Shown here: one piece after another, positions 42,276 to 50,452 of the stretch
Position numbering within the stretch: the first letter of the stretch is position 1
Layout of the letters: every line of letters starts with the position of its first letter
Assembly: GCA_028286395.1 (NCBI GenBank)
Contig: JAQBRS010000003.1
Coordinates: 184,219-248,218, forward strand
Source: Candidatus Saccharimonadota bacterium
GTDB taxonomy: Bacteria > Patescibacteriota > Saccharimonadia > Saccharimonadales > Saccharimonadaceae
DNA: 64,000 nt
Direction: 5' to 3'
Notes under the pieces: generated by a model
Seen by the model: only the letters and a program-made list of their open reading frames with translations
The model's database searches: none
What the model was told of the DNA's origin: nothing
Program-made: the position numbers and the translations under genes

Positions 42276-43469
42276 ATGCACATCGCCATCTTGGGACGCC
42301 AGCCAGCAATCTCGATCGCCGAACTCGAACGAGTATACGGCGATGTTAGCTGGTTTTCAGAAATCAGCGCTCTTGTTCAACCTTCAGCCGAGGCCGACTA
42401 CATCGATATCCAGCGACTCGGTGGCTCTCAAAAAGCAGGCAAAGTTGTCCTGCAAGTTCCTGGACGCGACTGGCGCGCTGCATCGCTCAAGATTGTTCAG
42501 CACTATTCAAAAGCTTGGGCGAAAAAAGACGGCAAGATCACCCTTGGCATCAGCGCCTACGGCTTTAGCGAAGGCCCTCGTGACATTCAGAAAACTGGAC
42601 TTGTTCTAAAAAGTAAGCTCAAACCAACGGGAACCAGCCTTCGGCTTATCCCGAACCAAGAAGTCGCCCTTTCAACCGCAACGTCGCACCACAACAAGCT
42701 GGGACTTGCCGATAACAAAGTTGAGCTGATCGTCGTCAAAGGCCAGTCGGGTATCGTGATTGCCGAAAGCACTGGCGCGCAGAACATCACCGCCCTCGCC
42801 GCTCGCGACCAAGGTCGCCCGAAGCGTGACGCTTTCGTCGGCATGCTTCCCCCAAAGCTCGCACAGATTATGATTAACCTCGCAGGGCTTGAAAAAGGCC
42901 TCATTCTCGACCCGTTCTGTGGCACTGGTGTCATTCTGCAAGAGGGACTGCTCATGGGCTACAACGTCTTTGGAAGCGACCTCGCTGAAAAAATGATCTC
43001 ATACACTGAAGCTAACATTCAGTGGCTCGAGAACAATCACGATTTTAAGAATCAAACTGCCGAATGGACTGTTGGTGACGCAACCACAATGACATGGCAA
43101 TCTAACCTTACTGATACTCCACAGAAATTAAAGATCGATGCCGTTGTTGCCGAAGGCTATCTTGGACAACCATTTAGTGCACCGCCTTCAAACTCAAAAC
43201 TGACTGAAGTACGTGGCAACACCAACCACATTCTTTCAGAGTTCTTGAAAAACCTTGCTGGACAAATCGAACCGGGAACACCCGTTGTCTTCGGTGTCCC
43301 TGCCTGGAAAGATATTGACGGTCGCTTCACTCACCTGCCACTGCTGACAAAAGTAGAAGACCTCGGCTTTAGTTACGTCGAGTTACGTAACGTTCGTCCT
43401 GATCAGCTACTGTATTTCCGTCCCGATCAAATTGTGGCGCGTGAAATTCTTGTTCTCGTTAAGAACTAA
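42276..43469 (+). CDS. Trm11/UPF0020-family RNA methyltransferase
   Basis: 397 residues. A THUMP-like N-terminal half (HIAILGRQPAISIAELERVY ... GKVVLQVPG) is followed by a Rossmann methyltransferase with DPFCGTGVILQEGLLMGY and, at the NPPY position, VVAEGYLGQP (normally DPPYG). This arrangement matches Trm11/TrmG10-type tRNA guanosine N2-methyltransferases. The altered catalytic motif is shared by bacterial members as far as I recall. Leaderless promoter. Confidence 0.82.
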   Translation: MHIAILGRQPAISIAELERVYGDVSWFSEISALVQPSAEADYIDIQRLGGSQKAGKVVLQVPGRDWRAASLKIVQHYSKAWAKKDGKITLGISAYGFSEGPRDIQKTGLVLKSKLKPTGTSLRLIPNQEVALSTATSHHNKLGLADNKVELIVVKGQSGIVIAESTGAQNITALAARDQGRPKRDAFVGMLPPKLAQIMINLAGLEKGLILDPFCGTGVILQEGLLMGYNVFGSDLAEKMISYTEANIQWLENNHDFKNQTAEWTVGDATTMTWQSNLTDTPQKLKIDAVVAEGYLGQPFSAPPSNSKLTEVRGNTNHILSEFLKNLAGQIEPGTPVVFGVPAWKDIDGRFTHLPLLTKVEDLGFSYVELRNVRPDQLLYFRPDQIVAREILVLVKN

Positions 43470-43612
43470 CGACTAGCCTGCATATCAATCGCAATCCATG
43501 CGATAACTGCCACGATGGCAAAAAGTACCAGTGTTCCAATAACTGCTGCGGTTTCTAATCGGCTCTCCGATTCGACCCCCAGTATTCGTGTCCGCGTTTT
43601 TTGGTTTTGCAT
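43466..43612 (-). CDS. 48-residue single-span membrane protein
   Basis: Starts ATG (complement of 43610-43612), 4 bp after a perfect AAGGAGG ribosome site, and ends TAG at 43466-43468, overlapping the end of the methyltransferase gene by 4 bp (convergent). Product: charged N-terminus (QNQKTRTRILGVESESRLE), then one helix (TAAVIGTLVLFAIVAVIAWIA) and a short tail. The ribosome site and the hydrophobic pattern support a real gene. Function unknown. Confidence 0.6.
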   Translation of the reverse strand: MQNQKTRTRILGVESESRLETAAVIGTLVLFAIVAVIAWIAIDMQASR

Positions 43613-43710
43613 ATACCCTCCTTACCCTTTAAAAGCTGCCTAGCCGAGGGTACACAAAACCCGCCGCTAAGCGGACCTTTTTAAGGGCCCCATGAAAGTT
43701 TCCCTCCATG

Positions 43711-43761
43711 ACGCGTAAACGAACCTGAACGACGGGATCAGTATGGTTTACGCGTTTTTTT
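43711..43761 (+). terminator. strong intrinsic terminator after the methyltransferase gene
   Basis: ACGCGTAAAC (43711-43720) pairs perfectly with GTTTACGCGT (43746-43755), followed by seven T. It lies 240 bp beyond the methyltransferase stop. Confidence 0.88.
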
Positions 43762-43903
43762 GACCATATCACCTCTTGAACAAGAAATGGGTTAGGTTGT
43801 TTGCCGAATTGTTATTGGCACCGAAATGCTACCCTCGATTGTAGCACACCAATCATTAACTTCTCATGAAGCTTTGTCGGATCATAACCCCTCAGTCTAC
43901 CCC

Positions 43904-43932
43904 TTGACTATTCCCCTTTTTTCGAGTAAAAT
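43904..43932 (+). promoter_or_regulatory. rpmA promoter
   Basis: TTGACT (43904-43909), 17 bp, TAAAAT (43927-43932). The leader of about 48 nt has a GTGGTGC/GCACTAC hairpin and AAGGAG ribosome site. Confidence 0.88.
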
Positions 43933-43986
43933 TGAACAGATTGAATGAGTGGTGCAAAAGAGCACTACCATAAGGAGAAATAATAT

Positions 43987-44259
43987 ATGTCACACGTAAA
44001 AGCTGGTGGTTCAAGTAAAAATAACCGCAACAATGCCGGACAACGTCTTGGTGTGAAACGCTTTGGTGGCCAAACAGTAAATACTGGCGAAATTCTTGTT
44101 CGTCAGACTGGTAGCACTAAAGTTTCTGGACCTGGTACGTTTATCAGCCGTAACTTCACTATCCACGCTGCAAAAGACGGTATTGTTACCTTCTCTAAGA
44201 TTAAGAAAACTCGTTTCACAGGTAAAACTGCACAGCGAACCGAAGTCAGCGTTATTTAA
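43987..44259 (+). CDS. rpmA: 50S ribosomal protein L27
   Basis: 90 residues. N-terminus SHVKAGGSSKNNRNNAGQRL and KRFGGQTVNTGEILVRQTGS are typical. The N-terminus is already in the mature form that reaches the peptidyl-transferase centre, without the Firmicutes leader that needs Prp cleavage. The usual partner rplU (L21) is not next to it. Unlike most housekeeping genes here, it has a canonical -35/-10, a leader and a Shine-Dalgarno site. Confidence 0.97.
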   Translation: MSHVKAGGSSKNNRNNAGQRLGVKRFGGQTVNTGEILVRQTGSTKVSGPGTFISRNFTIHAAKDGIVTFSKIKKTRFTGKTAQRTEVSVI

Positions 44260-44270
44260 TAACCGCTTAA

Positions 44271-44310
44271 TATAAAATAACCTCCGCATACTAGCGGAGG
44301 TTATTTTATA
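44271..44310. terminator. bidirectional terminator between rpmA and the 356-aa gene
   Basis: A 17-bp perfect stem (44271-44287 with 44294-44310), GC in the middle (CCTCCGC/GCGGAGG) and A/T on the outside, loop ATACTA. Confidence 0.95.
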
Positions 44311-44317
44311 TAGCGAC

Positions 44318-45388
44318 TTATAGCCCTAAGCCTTTTCGTATATCGCTAATGGATTCTTCAAGCTTCCTTGAAATAACAAGTTGTTGATTACCCTCCGAAA
44401 GAGATTGAAGCTGTGTCACGATCCCTCTTAACTCATCCTCGTTAAAGCCCCTCTGATATGAGGCCTGAATAGCATCATTGAGATGATCGCTCACCGTGTG
44501 AAGCATTCTTAGCTTCTGACCGACAATTTCTGTCTTATCTGGTGCGGTAAGTGCCGTTACTTCCCCGAGATTTGTGCTTACGGCTTGTAGCGATTCAGCT
44601 GTACTGATGGCTCTCACCATACTCTCGGCAGATCCATTCATGTCACCTACACCAAGTTCGGTGTTTCTTCGTGCCATATGATACTTGGCCTGAATACTCT
44701 CATTCAACTGTTTCATGGCAGTTCGGAAACTCTCTTCACTATAGGTATCCTGAATCCCGCCTATGAGGCGGCGAAAGGTAGCAGCGTCTTCGGCAAGCGT
44801 ATCAAATGTTTCAACGCCAGTATCGTATTTTTTTGCTGCTTCCTCGAAATGAGAAATGCCCGTTCGCAGTGTCGCAAGAACTTCTGCTGGAATCTCTTGT
44901 TCTTCAGGTGATGGCTCACTTTTTGCTTCCTCAGCTCCTTGTTCTTCAGCGAATACGTCAGCGTCTTCAAGCGTCCCCACTAGCGCTTCTTCGCCAAGTG
45001 GCTCAATTGCGTCGGCAACGAGCTCTTCGTGCCTCTCCACGGCATCAGGCGTCGCCTCACCCATCATCATCTTCGCAAGACTAGCCGTCTCATGGAGGTC
45101 CGTTATCCGTGACTCCGCAACCTCGACGGTGGTCGCGATAGCTTCAGAGGCCGCTTTATCTCGAGTCCAAAAGTCGTTTTCACTGGTACTCACGACCATA
45201 GACTTCTGGCCCTCAACGTTCACGACGACAGTGTCGCCAAAGGCAATACCATGCGCTTCCATAATTGCCTTTGTCTCGGCACTCTCAGGATCGCCCATAA
45301 ACATCTGAAGGTTTTCTGCACCAGTTAAACTAACCGCTTTTGCAGTTTCAGGACCTTTTTCAAGTTCGTCAGGCAGCGCTTCAGGCAT
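44318..45388 (-). CDS. unknown acidic, helical protein, 356 aa
   Basis: No family recognised. Residues about 1-70 may form a small beta domain (GIAFGDTVVVNVEGQKSMVV). A Glu/Ala-rich disordered stretch (about 120-175) is followed by a long, mostly helical C-terminal half. No membrane segment. It is the last gene of a unit with a response regulator and a 76-aa protein, with gaps of 7 and 12 bp, so it may be an effector of that regulator (inference). Confidence 0.7.
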   Translation of the reverse strand: MPEALPDELEKGPETAKAVSLTGAENLQMFMGDPESAETKAIMEAHGIAFGDTVVVNVEGQKSMVVSTSENDFWTRDKAASEAIATTVEVAESRITDLHETASLAKMMMGEATPDAVERHEELVADAIEPLGEEALVGTLEDADVFAEEQGAEEAKSEPSPEEQEIPAEVLATLRTGISHFEEAAKKYDTGVETFDTLAEDAATFRRLIGGIQDTYSEESFRTAMKQLNESIQAKYHMARRNTELGVGDMNGSAESMVRAISTAESLQAVSTNLGEVTALTAPDKTEIVGQKLRMLHTVSDHLNDAIQASYQRGFNEDELRGIVTQLQSLSEGNQQLVISRKLEESISDIRKGLGL

Positions 45389-45395
45389 AACGGTA

Positions 45396-45626
45396 CTATT
45401 TAGGAGGTTGAGCGATAATAGTTGTTATATGCAAGTTCTGAGCATGTTCATTGAGATTTGGATCCTGTAGCGGTTCAGCGGGCTTTTGTGGCGGAGCTTC
45501 ATAAGCACCTGCTGCCTTTATACCTGCTTCAGCGGCAGCAAGTTGTTCGGCTGTTACTGTTGGTGGCGGACCAATAATGTTTTCAGCGGCGGCTGCGGCT
45601 TTAGGACTAAACGATTCAGGACTCAT
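45396..45626 (-). CDS. unknown Ala/Pro-rich protein, 76 aa
   Basis: Low-complexity small protein (KAAAAAENIIGPPPTVTAEQ ... PPQKPAEPLQDPN). Located between the response regulator and the 356-aa gene in one transcription unit. A weak GAGAAAAC ribosome site precedes it. Possibly a linker or regulatory peptide; no function assignable. Confidence 0.6.
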   Translation of the reverse strand: MSPESFSPKAAAAAENIIGPPPTVTAEQLAAAEAGIKAAGAYEAPPQKPAEPLQDPNLNEHAQNLHITTIIAQPPK

Positions 45627-45638
45627 GGTGGTTTTCTC

Positions 45639-46037
45639 CTATTCTGTTGGTTTTTCGGCAAGCATGCCAAGGTGGAACTTCACACGTTCGATGACGTCAC
45701 CAATGACGACTTGTGATTTGACGAGATAATCGTTGACGCCAAGTGATTCGGCGCGCTCTTTATCTTTTGGTTGACTCAGCGCGGTCAACATAATGACACG
45801 AATCTGAGCTGTCTCTGGAGTGTTGCGAAGGATATCAAGGACATCGAATCCGCTAATCTTTGGCATCATTGCGTCAAGCAGGATGAGGTCAGGTTTAAAA
45901 TCCATGGCAGCAGATAACGCGTCTTCACCATTGAAGACGCCCCTCGTTTCGAAACCTTCAATATCAAGGCGAGACTTATACACCGATGCCAGTGCTTCAT
46001 CATCTTCGACAAGGAGGATTTTCTTCTTGGTATCCAT
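45639..46037 (-). CDS. response regulator, receiver domain only
   Basis: 132 residues. E11/D12/D13 pocket, phospho-acceptor D55 (LILLDAMMPK), T in VIMLTALSQ and K in NDYLVKSQ. No output domain. It is an orphan with respect to kinases in the immediate region; the only kinase in the window is at 37879-38628. TACAAT about 9 bp before the ATG. Confidence 0.9.
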   Translation of the reverse strand: MDTKKKILLVEDDEALASVYKSRLDIEGFETRGVFNGEDALSAAMDFKPDLILLDAMMPKISGFDVLDILRNTPETAQIRVIMLTALSQPKDKERAESLGVNDYLVKSQVVIGDVIERVKFHLGMLAEKPTE

Positions 46038-46099
46038 ATTGCTTCAATTGTACTACAGAGGCAAAGAAAAGCACAAGCAGTGTGCTTTCCCGTATTGCC

Positions 46100-47320
46100 T
46101 TACTGTAGCAACGCCTTTGCTGCATCAAGTTGTGGATCGCGTCCGGCGTTGATATCGTCAGTCGTCAGCTGAACTGCCTTATCTGGTGCAATACCTTGCT
46201 TTGAGATGTTCTTGCCGTTTGGTGTGTACCATTTAGCGATAGTTACCTTGAGGACCGCGCCTTCAGGAAGGTTCACAAGTTTCTGGACCACGCCCTTACC
46301 GAACGTCGTCTCACCAACAAGTTTTGCGGTACCGTAATCCTGAAGTGCGCCAGCGGTGATTTCACTTGCACTTGCGGTGCTTGAATTTACCAGGACAACC
46401 GTTGGAATGCCATCGAGGATTGGGTTAGTACCCGATGTAAGCTCGTCGACAACCTTACCGTTGGTCTTTTCGGTGACAACCGTCTTGTTGTTCTCCCAAA
46501 TCCCAACAACGTCCTGTGCGGCCGTCAGATAGCCGCCACCGTTGCCACGAAGGTCAAGGATGACTGACTTTACATTCTGACTCTTGAAGCTCTGTGCAGC
46601 AGCTCGTGCGAGTTGTCCTGTTTGATCATCGAAACGAGTAATCGTCATGATACCAATGCCACCTTGAACCGAGCTGTACACGCTTGGGTTCGTCACTTCT
46701 GCACGAGTAATTGTAAAGTCTTTCGTATCAGCCCCGCGAGTCACGGTAAGCTTGACGGTTGTCCCTGCATCACCACGAATCTTCGTCACAACGCTATCAA
46801 TAGACATTGTCGAAGGAATCGCTTCATCGTTCACCTTCGCAATCACATCACCGACGGCAACGCCCGCTTTTTCAGCCGGATTGTCAGCCAAGACGCGAAC
46901 AACCGTAATTTGGCCGTTACGGAGACTCAGTTCAACACCAATTCCCCCACCAATAGTCCCCGTTAGGTCATTGTTGAAGCTGGCCGCTTCAGTTTTATTA
47001 AAGAAGACTGTGTATTGATCACCAAGTGAGTCCACCATTCCTTTATTCGCAGCTTCGATCAACTTTGAGTCATCAAGCGTTCCGTCATAGTTCGCCTTTA
47101 GGGCTTGATACGTCGTTTGCAGGCTTGAGAGGTCAAGTGTAGCCGATGATGACTTCATCCCGAAGACAGGCGCGATCGTGCTAACAATCTGGTTATTAAA
47201 CGTTCCTGCGATATAGCCAAGGCCGACGACAAAGACAAGTCCGATAATTAAAACAGCTGGTGGAATGCGACGTTCGTCATCCTTTCGGATACGTCGTAAT
47301 TTTGGTAGATGATCGGCCAT
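46100..47320 (-). CDS. ctpA: S41-family C-terminal processing peptidase
   Basis: 406 residues: N-terminal membrane anchor (about 23-43), a cap helix region, a PDZ domain (GIGVELSLRNGQITVVRVLA, then DNPAEKAGVAVGDVI), and the S41 protease core. Catalytic Ser lies in NSSTASASEITAGAL (first Ser after TA) and the Lys 25 residues later in TTFGKGVVQ. Degrades or trims extracytoplasmic proteins. In several bacteria Ctp proteases control peptidoglycan hydrolases; the next gene upstream is such a hydrolase. Confidence 0.93.
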   Translation of the reverse strand: MADHLPKLRRIRKDDERRIPPAVLIIGLVFVVGLGYIAGTFNNQIVSTIAPVFGMKSSSATLDLSSLQTTYQALKANYDGTLDDSKLIEAANKGMVDSLGDQYTVFFNKTEAASFNNDLTGTIGGGIGVELSLRNGQITVVRVLADNPAEKAGVAVGDVIAKVNDEAIPSTMSIDSVVTKIRGDAGTTVKLTVTRGADTKDFTITRAEVTNPSVYSSVQGGIGIMTITRFDDQTGQLARAAAQSFKSQNVKSVILDLRGNGGGYLTAAQDVVGIWENNKTVVTEKTNGKVVDELTSGTNPILDGIPTVVLVNSSTASASEITAGALQDYGTAKLVGETTFGKGVVQKLVNLPEGAVLKVTIAKWYTPNGKNISKQGIAPDKAVQLTTDDINAGRDPQLDAAKALLQ

Positions 47321-47355
47321 GTAGTGTAACTCCCCTTGTTGATTTCTTCATACAA

Positions 47356-47387
47356 TTATAGCGTACCTGGTTCAGAGTACGCTATAA
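47356..47387. terminator. stem-loop between the CHAP hydrolase and ctpA
   Basis: TTATAGCGTAC (47356-47366) pairs perfectly with GTACGCTATAA (47377-47387). It follows the CHAP gene on the minus strand; the right arm also carries a TATAAT usable as -10 for ctpA. Confidence 0.7.
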
Positions 47388-47415
47388 AAGTTATGCTTTG
47401 CTTAAGAGATTATTT

Positions 47416-48591
47416 TTATGGTTTTACGTATTGGTTAAAGAAGTTAGCAGATAACCACATTTCGCTATACATCCCATACCCTGTCCCGTAGTCATAGTTA
47501 TATTGAGTGACAAGAATCTTTCCGCCATCAACCGCCTCAACGTAGGCAGTGTGTCCTGGGTTTCCCCAAAGTGATGCGACTGAACCAGCTTGTGGAGTAC
47601 TTCCGAGGTTTGTCCAACCGTGCTTACTCACAAGGTTTTGCGCAGTCTGTCCACCGTTACCAAGGTCATTGTAGTAAACGCCTGTTGCCTTCGCAACGCG
47701 ATATGCAACATAGCTTACACACTGACGACAGCCATAGCCATGACCATCACCACCGTTACCGTCGGATCCGCCAGTTGACATATACCCAGACATTGGACAG
47801 TTTGAACTGTTCCATGGATAGTCTGGCAAAGAACCCCCGTCAACAAGCGTATATCCACCGGTTGCATTAGATCGAGCACGCAGGGCTGCTTGGGTCGCTT
47901 TCGCTGCGGCAATTTGCGCCGAGTTGCTTTGGATCATCGTTTGGTAGTTTGCTTCGTTACTTTGTGTCTGGTTCAGCAGGGCTTGCTGTTCGTTTTGCTT
48001 GGCAACGAGCGTATCGCGTGCATCTTTTTGTTGAGCCAATACTTTATCAAGGTCGGACTTTTGTGTATCAAGTTGGACTTTCAAAGCTTTCACTTTGACG
48101 ATCGTGTCATTCAACTGGTTCTTTACGGAAGTTCGGTACTCTTGCTTATTCAAGAAATCACCAATGTTGGTGCTGCTGGCAAGGAGTTCGATTGGCGATG
48201 TGTCGTCGTCAATGTACAGATCGGCGATTGTCTTACCGAGTGCATCTTGGTTGTCTTTAATTTGCTTCGTGGTGTCAGCGATACTAATTACCAACTTGTC
48301 GGATTGTGCTTGGTTCAAATCAATTTGTGACTGTAGCGCGTTCTTTTCATTGTTGAGTTGCGCAACAGCATTTGCGAGTGTGTTCGCCTGTGCATTTAAC
48401 GCATCAGCTTGCGCCTGATACTGTGCCATATCGGCAGTCAGTGCAGCAATCTTGTCATCATACTGATCGGCTGCAGCAGGACGCACAACAGCAGGAATAG
48501 ACGCAAAAGCGAACATAATTGCAACTACCGTAATAAGAATACCCTTTGGTATACGAGAAATTGAGACTGGTGTGGTGGTGCGCAGTTTCAT
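47416..48591 (-). CDS. secreted PcsB/CwlO-like peptidoglycan hydrolase with CHAP domain
   Basis: About 391 residues from ATG 48591 (GGAG ribosome site 6 bp upstream; an in-frame ATG at 48630 is less likely). Signal peptide (GILITVVAIMFAFASIPAVV), then a long coiled coil (about 45-245) with tandem heptads, then a C-terminal CHAP domain with catalytic Cys in GCRQCVSYVAYRVA and His in GNPGHTAYVEAV. Same plan as PcsB and RipC-type hydrolases, which FtsEX activates through the coiled coil. It directly follows ftsX, which supports that role. Confidence 0.92.
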   Translation of the reverse strand: MKLRTTTPVSISRIPKGILITVVAIMFAFASIPAVVRPAAADQYDDKIAALTADMAQYQAQADALNAQANTLANAVAQLNNEKNALQSQIDLNQAQSDKLVISIADTTKQIKDNQDALGKTIADLYIDDDTSPIELLASSTNIGDFLNKQEYRTSVKNQLNDTIVKVKALKVQLDTQKSDLDKVLAQQKDARDTLVAKQNEQQALLNQTQSNEANYQTMIQSNSAQIAAAKATQAALRARSNATGGYTLVDGGSLPDYPWNSSNCPMSGYMSTGGSDGNGGDGHGYGCRQCVSYVAYRVAKATGVYYNDLGNGGQTAQNLVSKHGWTNLGSTPQAGSVASLWGNPGHTAYVEAVDGGKILVTQYNYDYGTGYGMYSEMWLSANFFNQYVKP

Positions 48592-48645
48592 ACCTGCTCC
48601 AACTTTAGCATAAGCAATAAGCTTAGTCAACCTCTCTCAGCTAGC

Positions 48646-49629
48646 CTACAGCTTAAGGTAGCGGCGGGTCGCCATAAGGGACGAAACGATGCCGATAAAC
48701 GCGCCAATCAGGATCATGCCAAGTAGAACAAATCCCGCATAAAGCGTTAGTCCGTCAATCGTCGGCTGAATGTTGAAATAGTTCGATAACGACGGCGCCG
48801 CAAGAAATAACATTCCCCCGCCAATCGCGGTGGCAATTAATGCAGCAAAGAAACCATACACGATTGCCTCCACCACAAACGGACCACGAATAAAAGATCG
48901 TTCGGCGCCAATGAGTTTCATCATTTGAATTTCCTCGCGTCGGTTAAAGATCGCCATACGAATCGTGTTAAAGATAATCAAAGTTGAAACAACCACAAAG
49001 ACAGCGCTAATGACGATACCGATCTTTTGCGCAAAGTTGGCAGCATTTCCAATCGATTCAATCGTTGCCCGACGTGTTCCCGCAAACGATGGTGCATGAT
49101 CTGGATCGGCATTGGCTTTATATGTTTCGTTCGTTTTTACGAAATCGGACAATTGTTTTGTATCATTAATATCTTGGACTTTAATATCAAGCGTCCACGG
49201 AAATTTATTGGTCGCTTGTTTCAAAACATCGAGTGACTGTGGATCAACTTTGTTCTGCTCAATATATTTGTCACGTGCTTGTTCCGGCGTGACAACAGCT
49301 ACGGTAATGACACTCGACTCTTTACGGAGGTCATTAGCAATCTTGTCCGCATCATTCTGCGTTGTCTCAGTCTTAAGATAAATCGACATACTAACGTTAT
49401 TACGAAGATTTGTCAGGGTATCAATAAGAACGTTACGTGAAACGACACTTGTAAAGATCACGAGTAATGTAATCGTCATAATTGCCGTTGCCGCAATCGT
49501 CAGCCATGCGTTACGAGTAAAGTTGTTAACGCCGTATCGGCACATACGCATAAACGTCGTCCACTGTCGGCGATGACGTTTTTGCTGTGCGTAGCTTTTT
49601 GAATCGAGTTTCTTTTTTCCCTTAGCCAT
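48646..49629 (-). CDS. ftsX: cell division ABC permease FtsX
   Basis: 327 residues with one N-terminal and three C-terminal membrane helices and an extracytoplasmic domain (about 65-205) between them, as in FtsX. NRREEIQMMKLIGAERSFIR is the conserved coupling region. It passes FtsE ATP hydrolysis to the outside hydrolase. GGGAAAG ribosome site; 18 bp after ftsE. Confidence 0.95.
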   Translation of the reverse strand: MAKGKKKLDSKSYAQQKRHRRQWTTFMRMCRYGVNNFTRNAWLTIAATAIMTITLLVIFTSVVSRNVLIDTLTNLRNNVSMSIYLKTETTQNDADKIANDLRKESSVITVAVVTPEQARDKYIEQNKVDPQSLDVLKQATNKFPWTLDIKVQDINDTKQLSDFVKTNETYKANADPDHAPSFAGTRRATIESIGNAANFAQKIGIVISAVFVVVSTLIIFNTIRMAIFNRREEIQMMKLIGAERSFIRGPFVVEAIVYGFFAALIATAIGGGMLFLAAPSLSNYFNIQPTIDGLTLYAGFVLLGMILIGAFIGIVSSLMATRRYLKL

Positions 49630-49647
49630 AAACTTTCCCTATACCAA

Positions 49648-50331
49648 TTACTGGCGATAACTTCCTTCGGCCTGATCACCGGTAATCTTGCCACCTTCAA
49701 TCGTGATGACTCGTCGTTTCAGCTTGTTCACGATCTCGGCATTATGTGTCGTCAGCAGCACGGTCGTGCCGTACTTATTAATTTTTTCAAGAAGTCGAAC
49801 GATATCCCAGCTGTGCTTTGGGTCAAGGTTTCCTGTTGGCTCATCAGCGATGAGGATTTTTGGCTGACGAACAACGGCACGAGCAATTGCAACGCGCTGT
49901 CGTTCACCACCAGAAAGTTGGCTTGGGAAGTTCTTCTCTTTGCCAGATAGTCCGACCAGGTCAATCACCTTTGGCACGGTATTCTTAATTTCACGGCCGG
50001 TCATACCGGCAATTTCAAGTGCGAAAGCAATGTTCTCAAACACTGTTCGTTGTGGCAAAAGTTTAAAGTCCTGGAAGACAACGCCAATTTTGCGACGAAG
50101 CATTGGGATTTGGCTGTCTTTGAGCGTGTCGTAGTCGATACCACCGACAACGATCTTCCCGCTGGTTGGCTTCTCTTCGCGCGTAAGGAGTTTTAAGAGC
50201 GTCGATTTCCCTGCCCCAGAGGCACCAACAATAATCACGAATTCTCGTGGTTCGATAAAGAGACTCAGCCGACTTAATGCCGGTGCTGTGTCCTTTCCGT
50301 ATGTCTTTGTTACCCTATCTAACAGAATCAT
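49648..50331 (-). CDS. ftsE: cell division ATP-binding protein FtsE
   Basis: 227 residues. Walker A GASGAGKST, Q loop VVFQDFKLLPQRT, signature LSGGERQRVAIARA, Walker B ILIADEPTGNLD, H loop TTHN. First gene of the ftsE-ftsX-hydrolase unit. TATACT (complement of 50342-50347) ends 10 bp before the ATG. Confidence 0.96.
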   Translation of the reverse strand: MILLDRVTKTYGKDTAPALSRLSLFIEPREFVIIVGASGAGKSTLLKLLTREEKPTSGKIVVGGIDYDTLKDSQIPMLRRKIGVVFQDFKLLPQRTVFENIAFALEIAGMTGREIKNTVPKVIDLVGLSGKEKNFPSQLSGGERQRVAIARAVVRQPKILIADEPTGNLDPKHSWDIVRLLEKINKYGTTVLLTTHNAEIVNKLKRRVITIEGGKITGDQAEGSYRQ

Positions 50332-50408
50332 TTCTGTAGATAGTATAGCATAAACACTACTTCCAAATGAGGGATATCAATAGGTACGAAGTCTCAAAGG
50401 TTGAGTTG

Positions 50409-50446
50409 CCGAGAGGGCCCATGCCTGTGCAGGCGGGCCCTCTCGG
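50409..50446 (-). terminator. terminator of the Clp N-domain gene
   Basis: CCGAGAGGGCCC pairs perfectly with GGGCCCTCTCGG (12 bp) around a 14-nt loop; weak T-rich tail on the minus strand. Confidence 0.85.
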
Positions 50447-50452
50447 ATTAAC

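Larger units (their letters stand above)
43613..43986 (+). other. 374-bp spacer upstream of rpmA: leaders, hairpins, promoter
   Basis: Contains the leader of the 48-aa gene (minus strand), a GC-rich mini-hairpin around 43661-43674, the strong plus-strand terminator at 43711-43761, a TGCTAC/GTAGCA hairpin near 43825-43850, and the rpmA promoter. No tRNA-like fold found. Confidence 0.55.
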
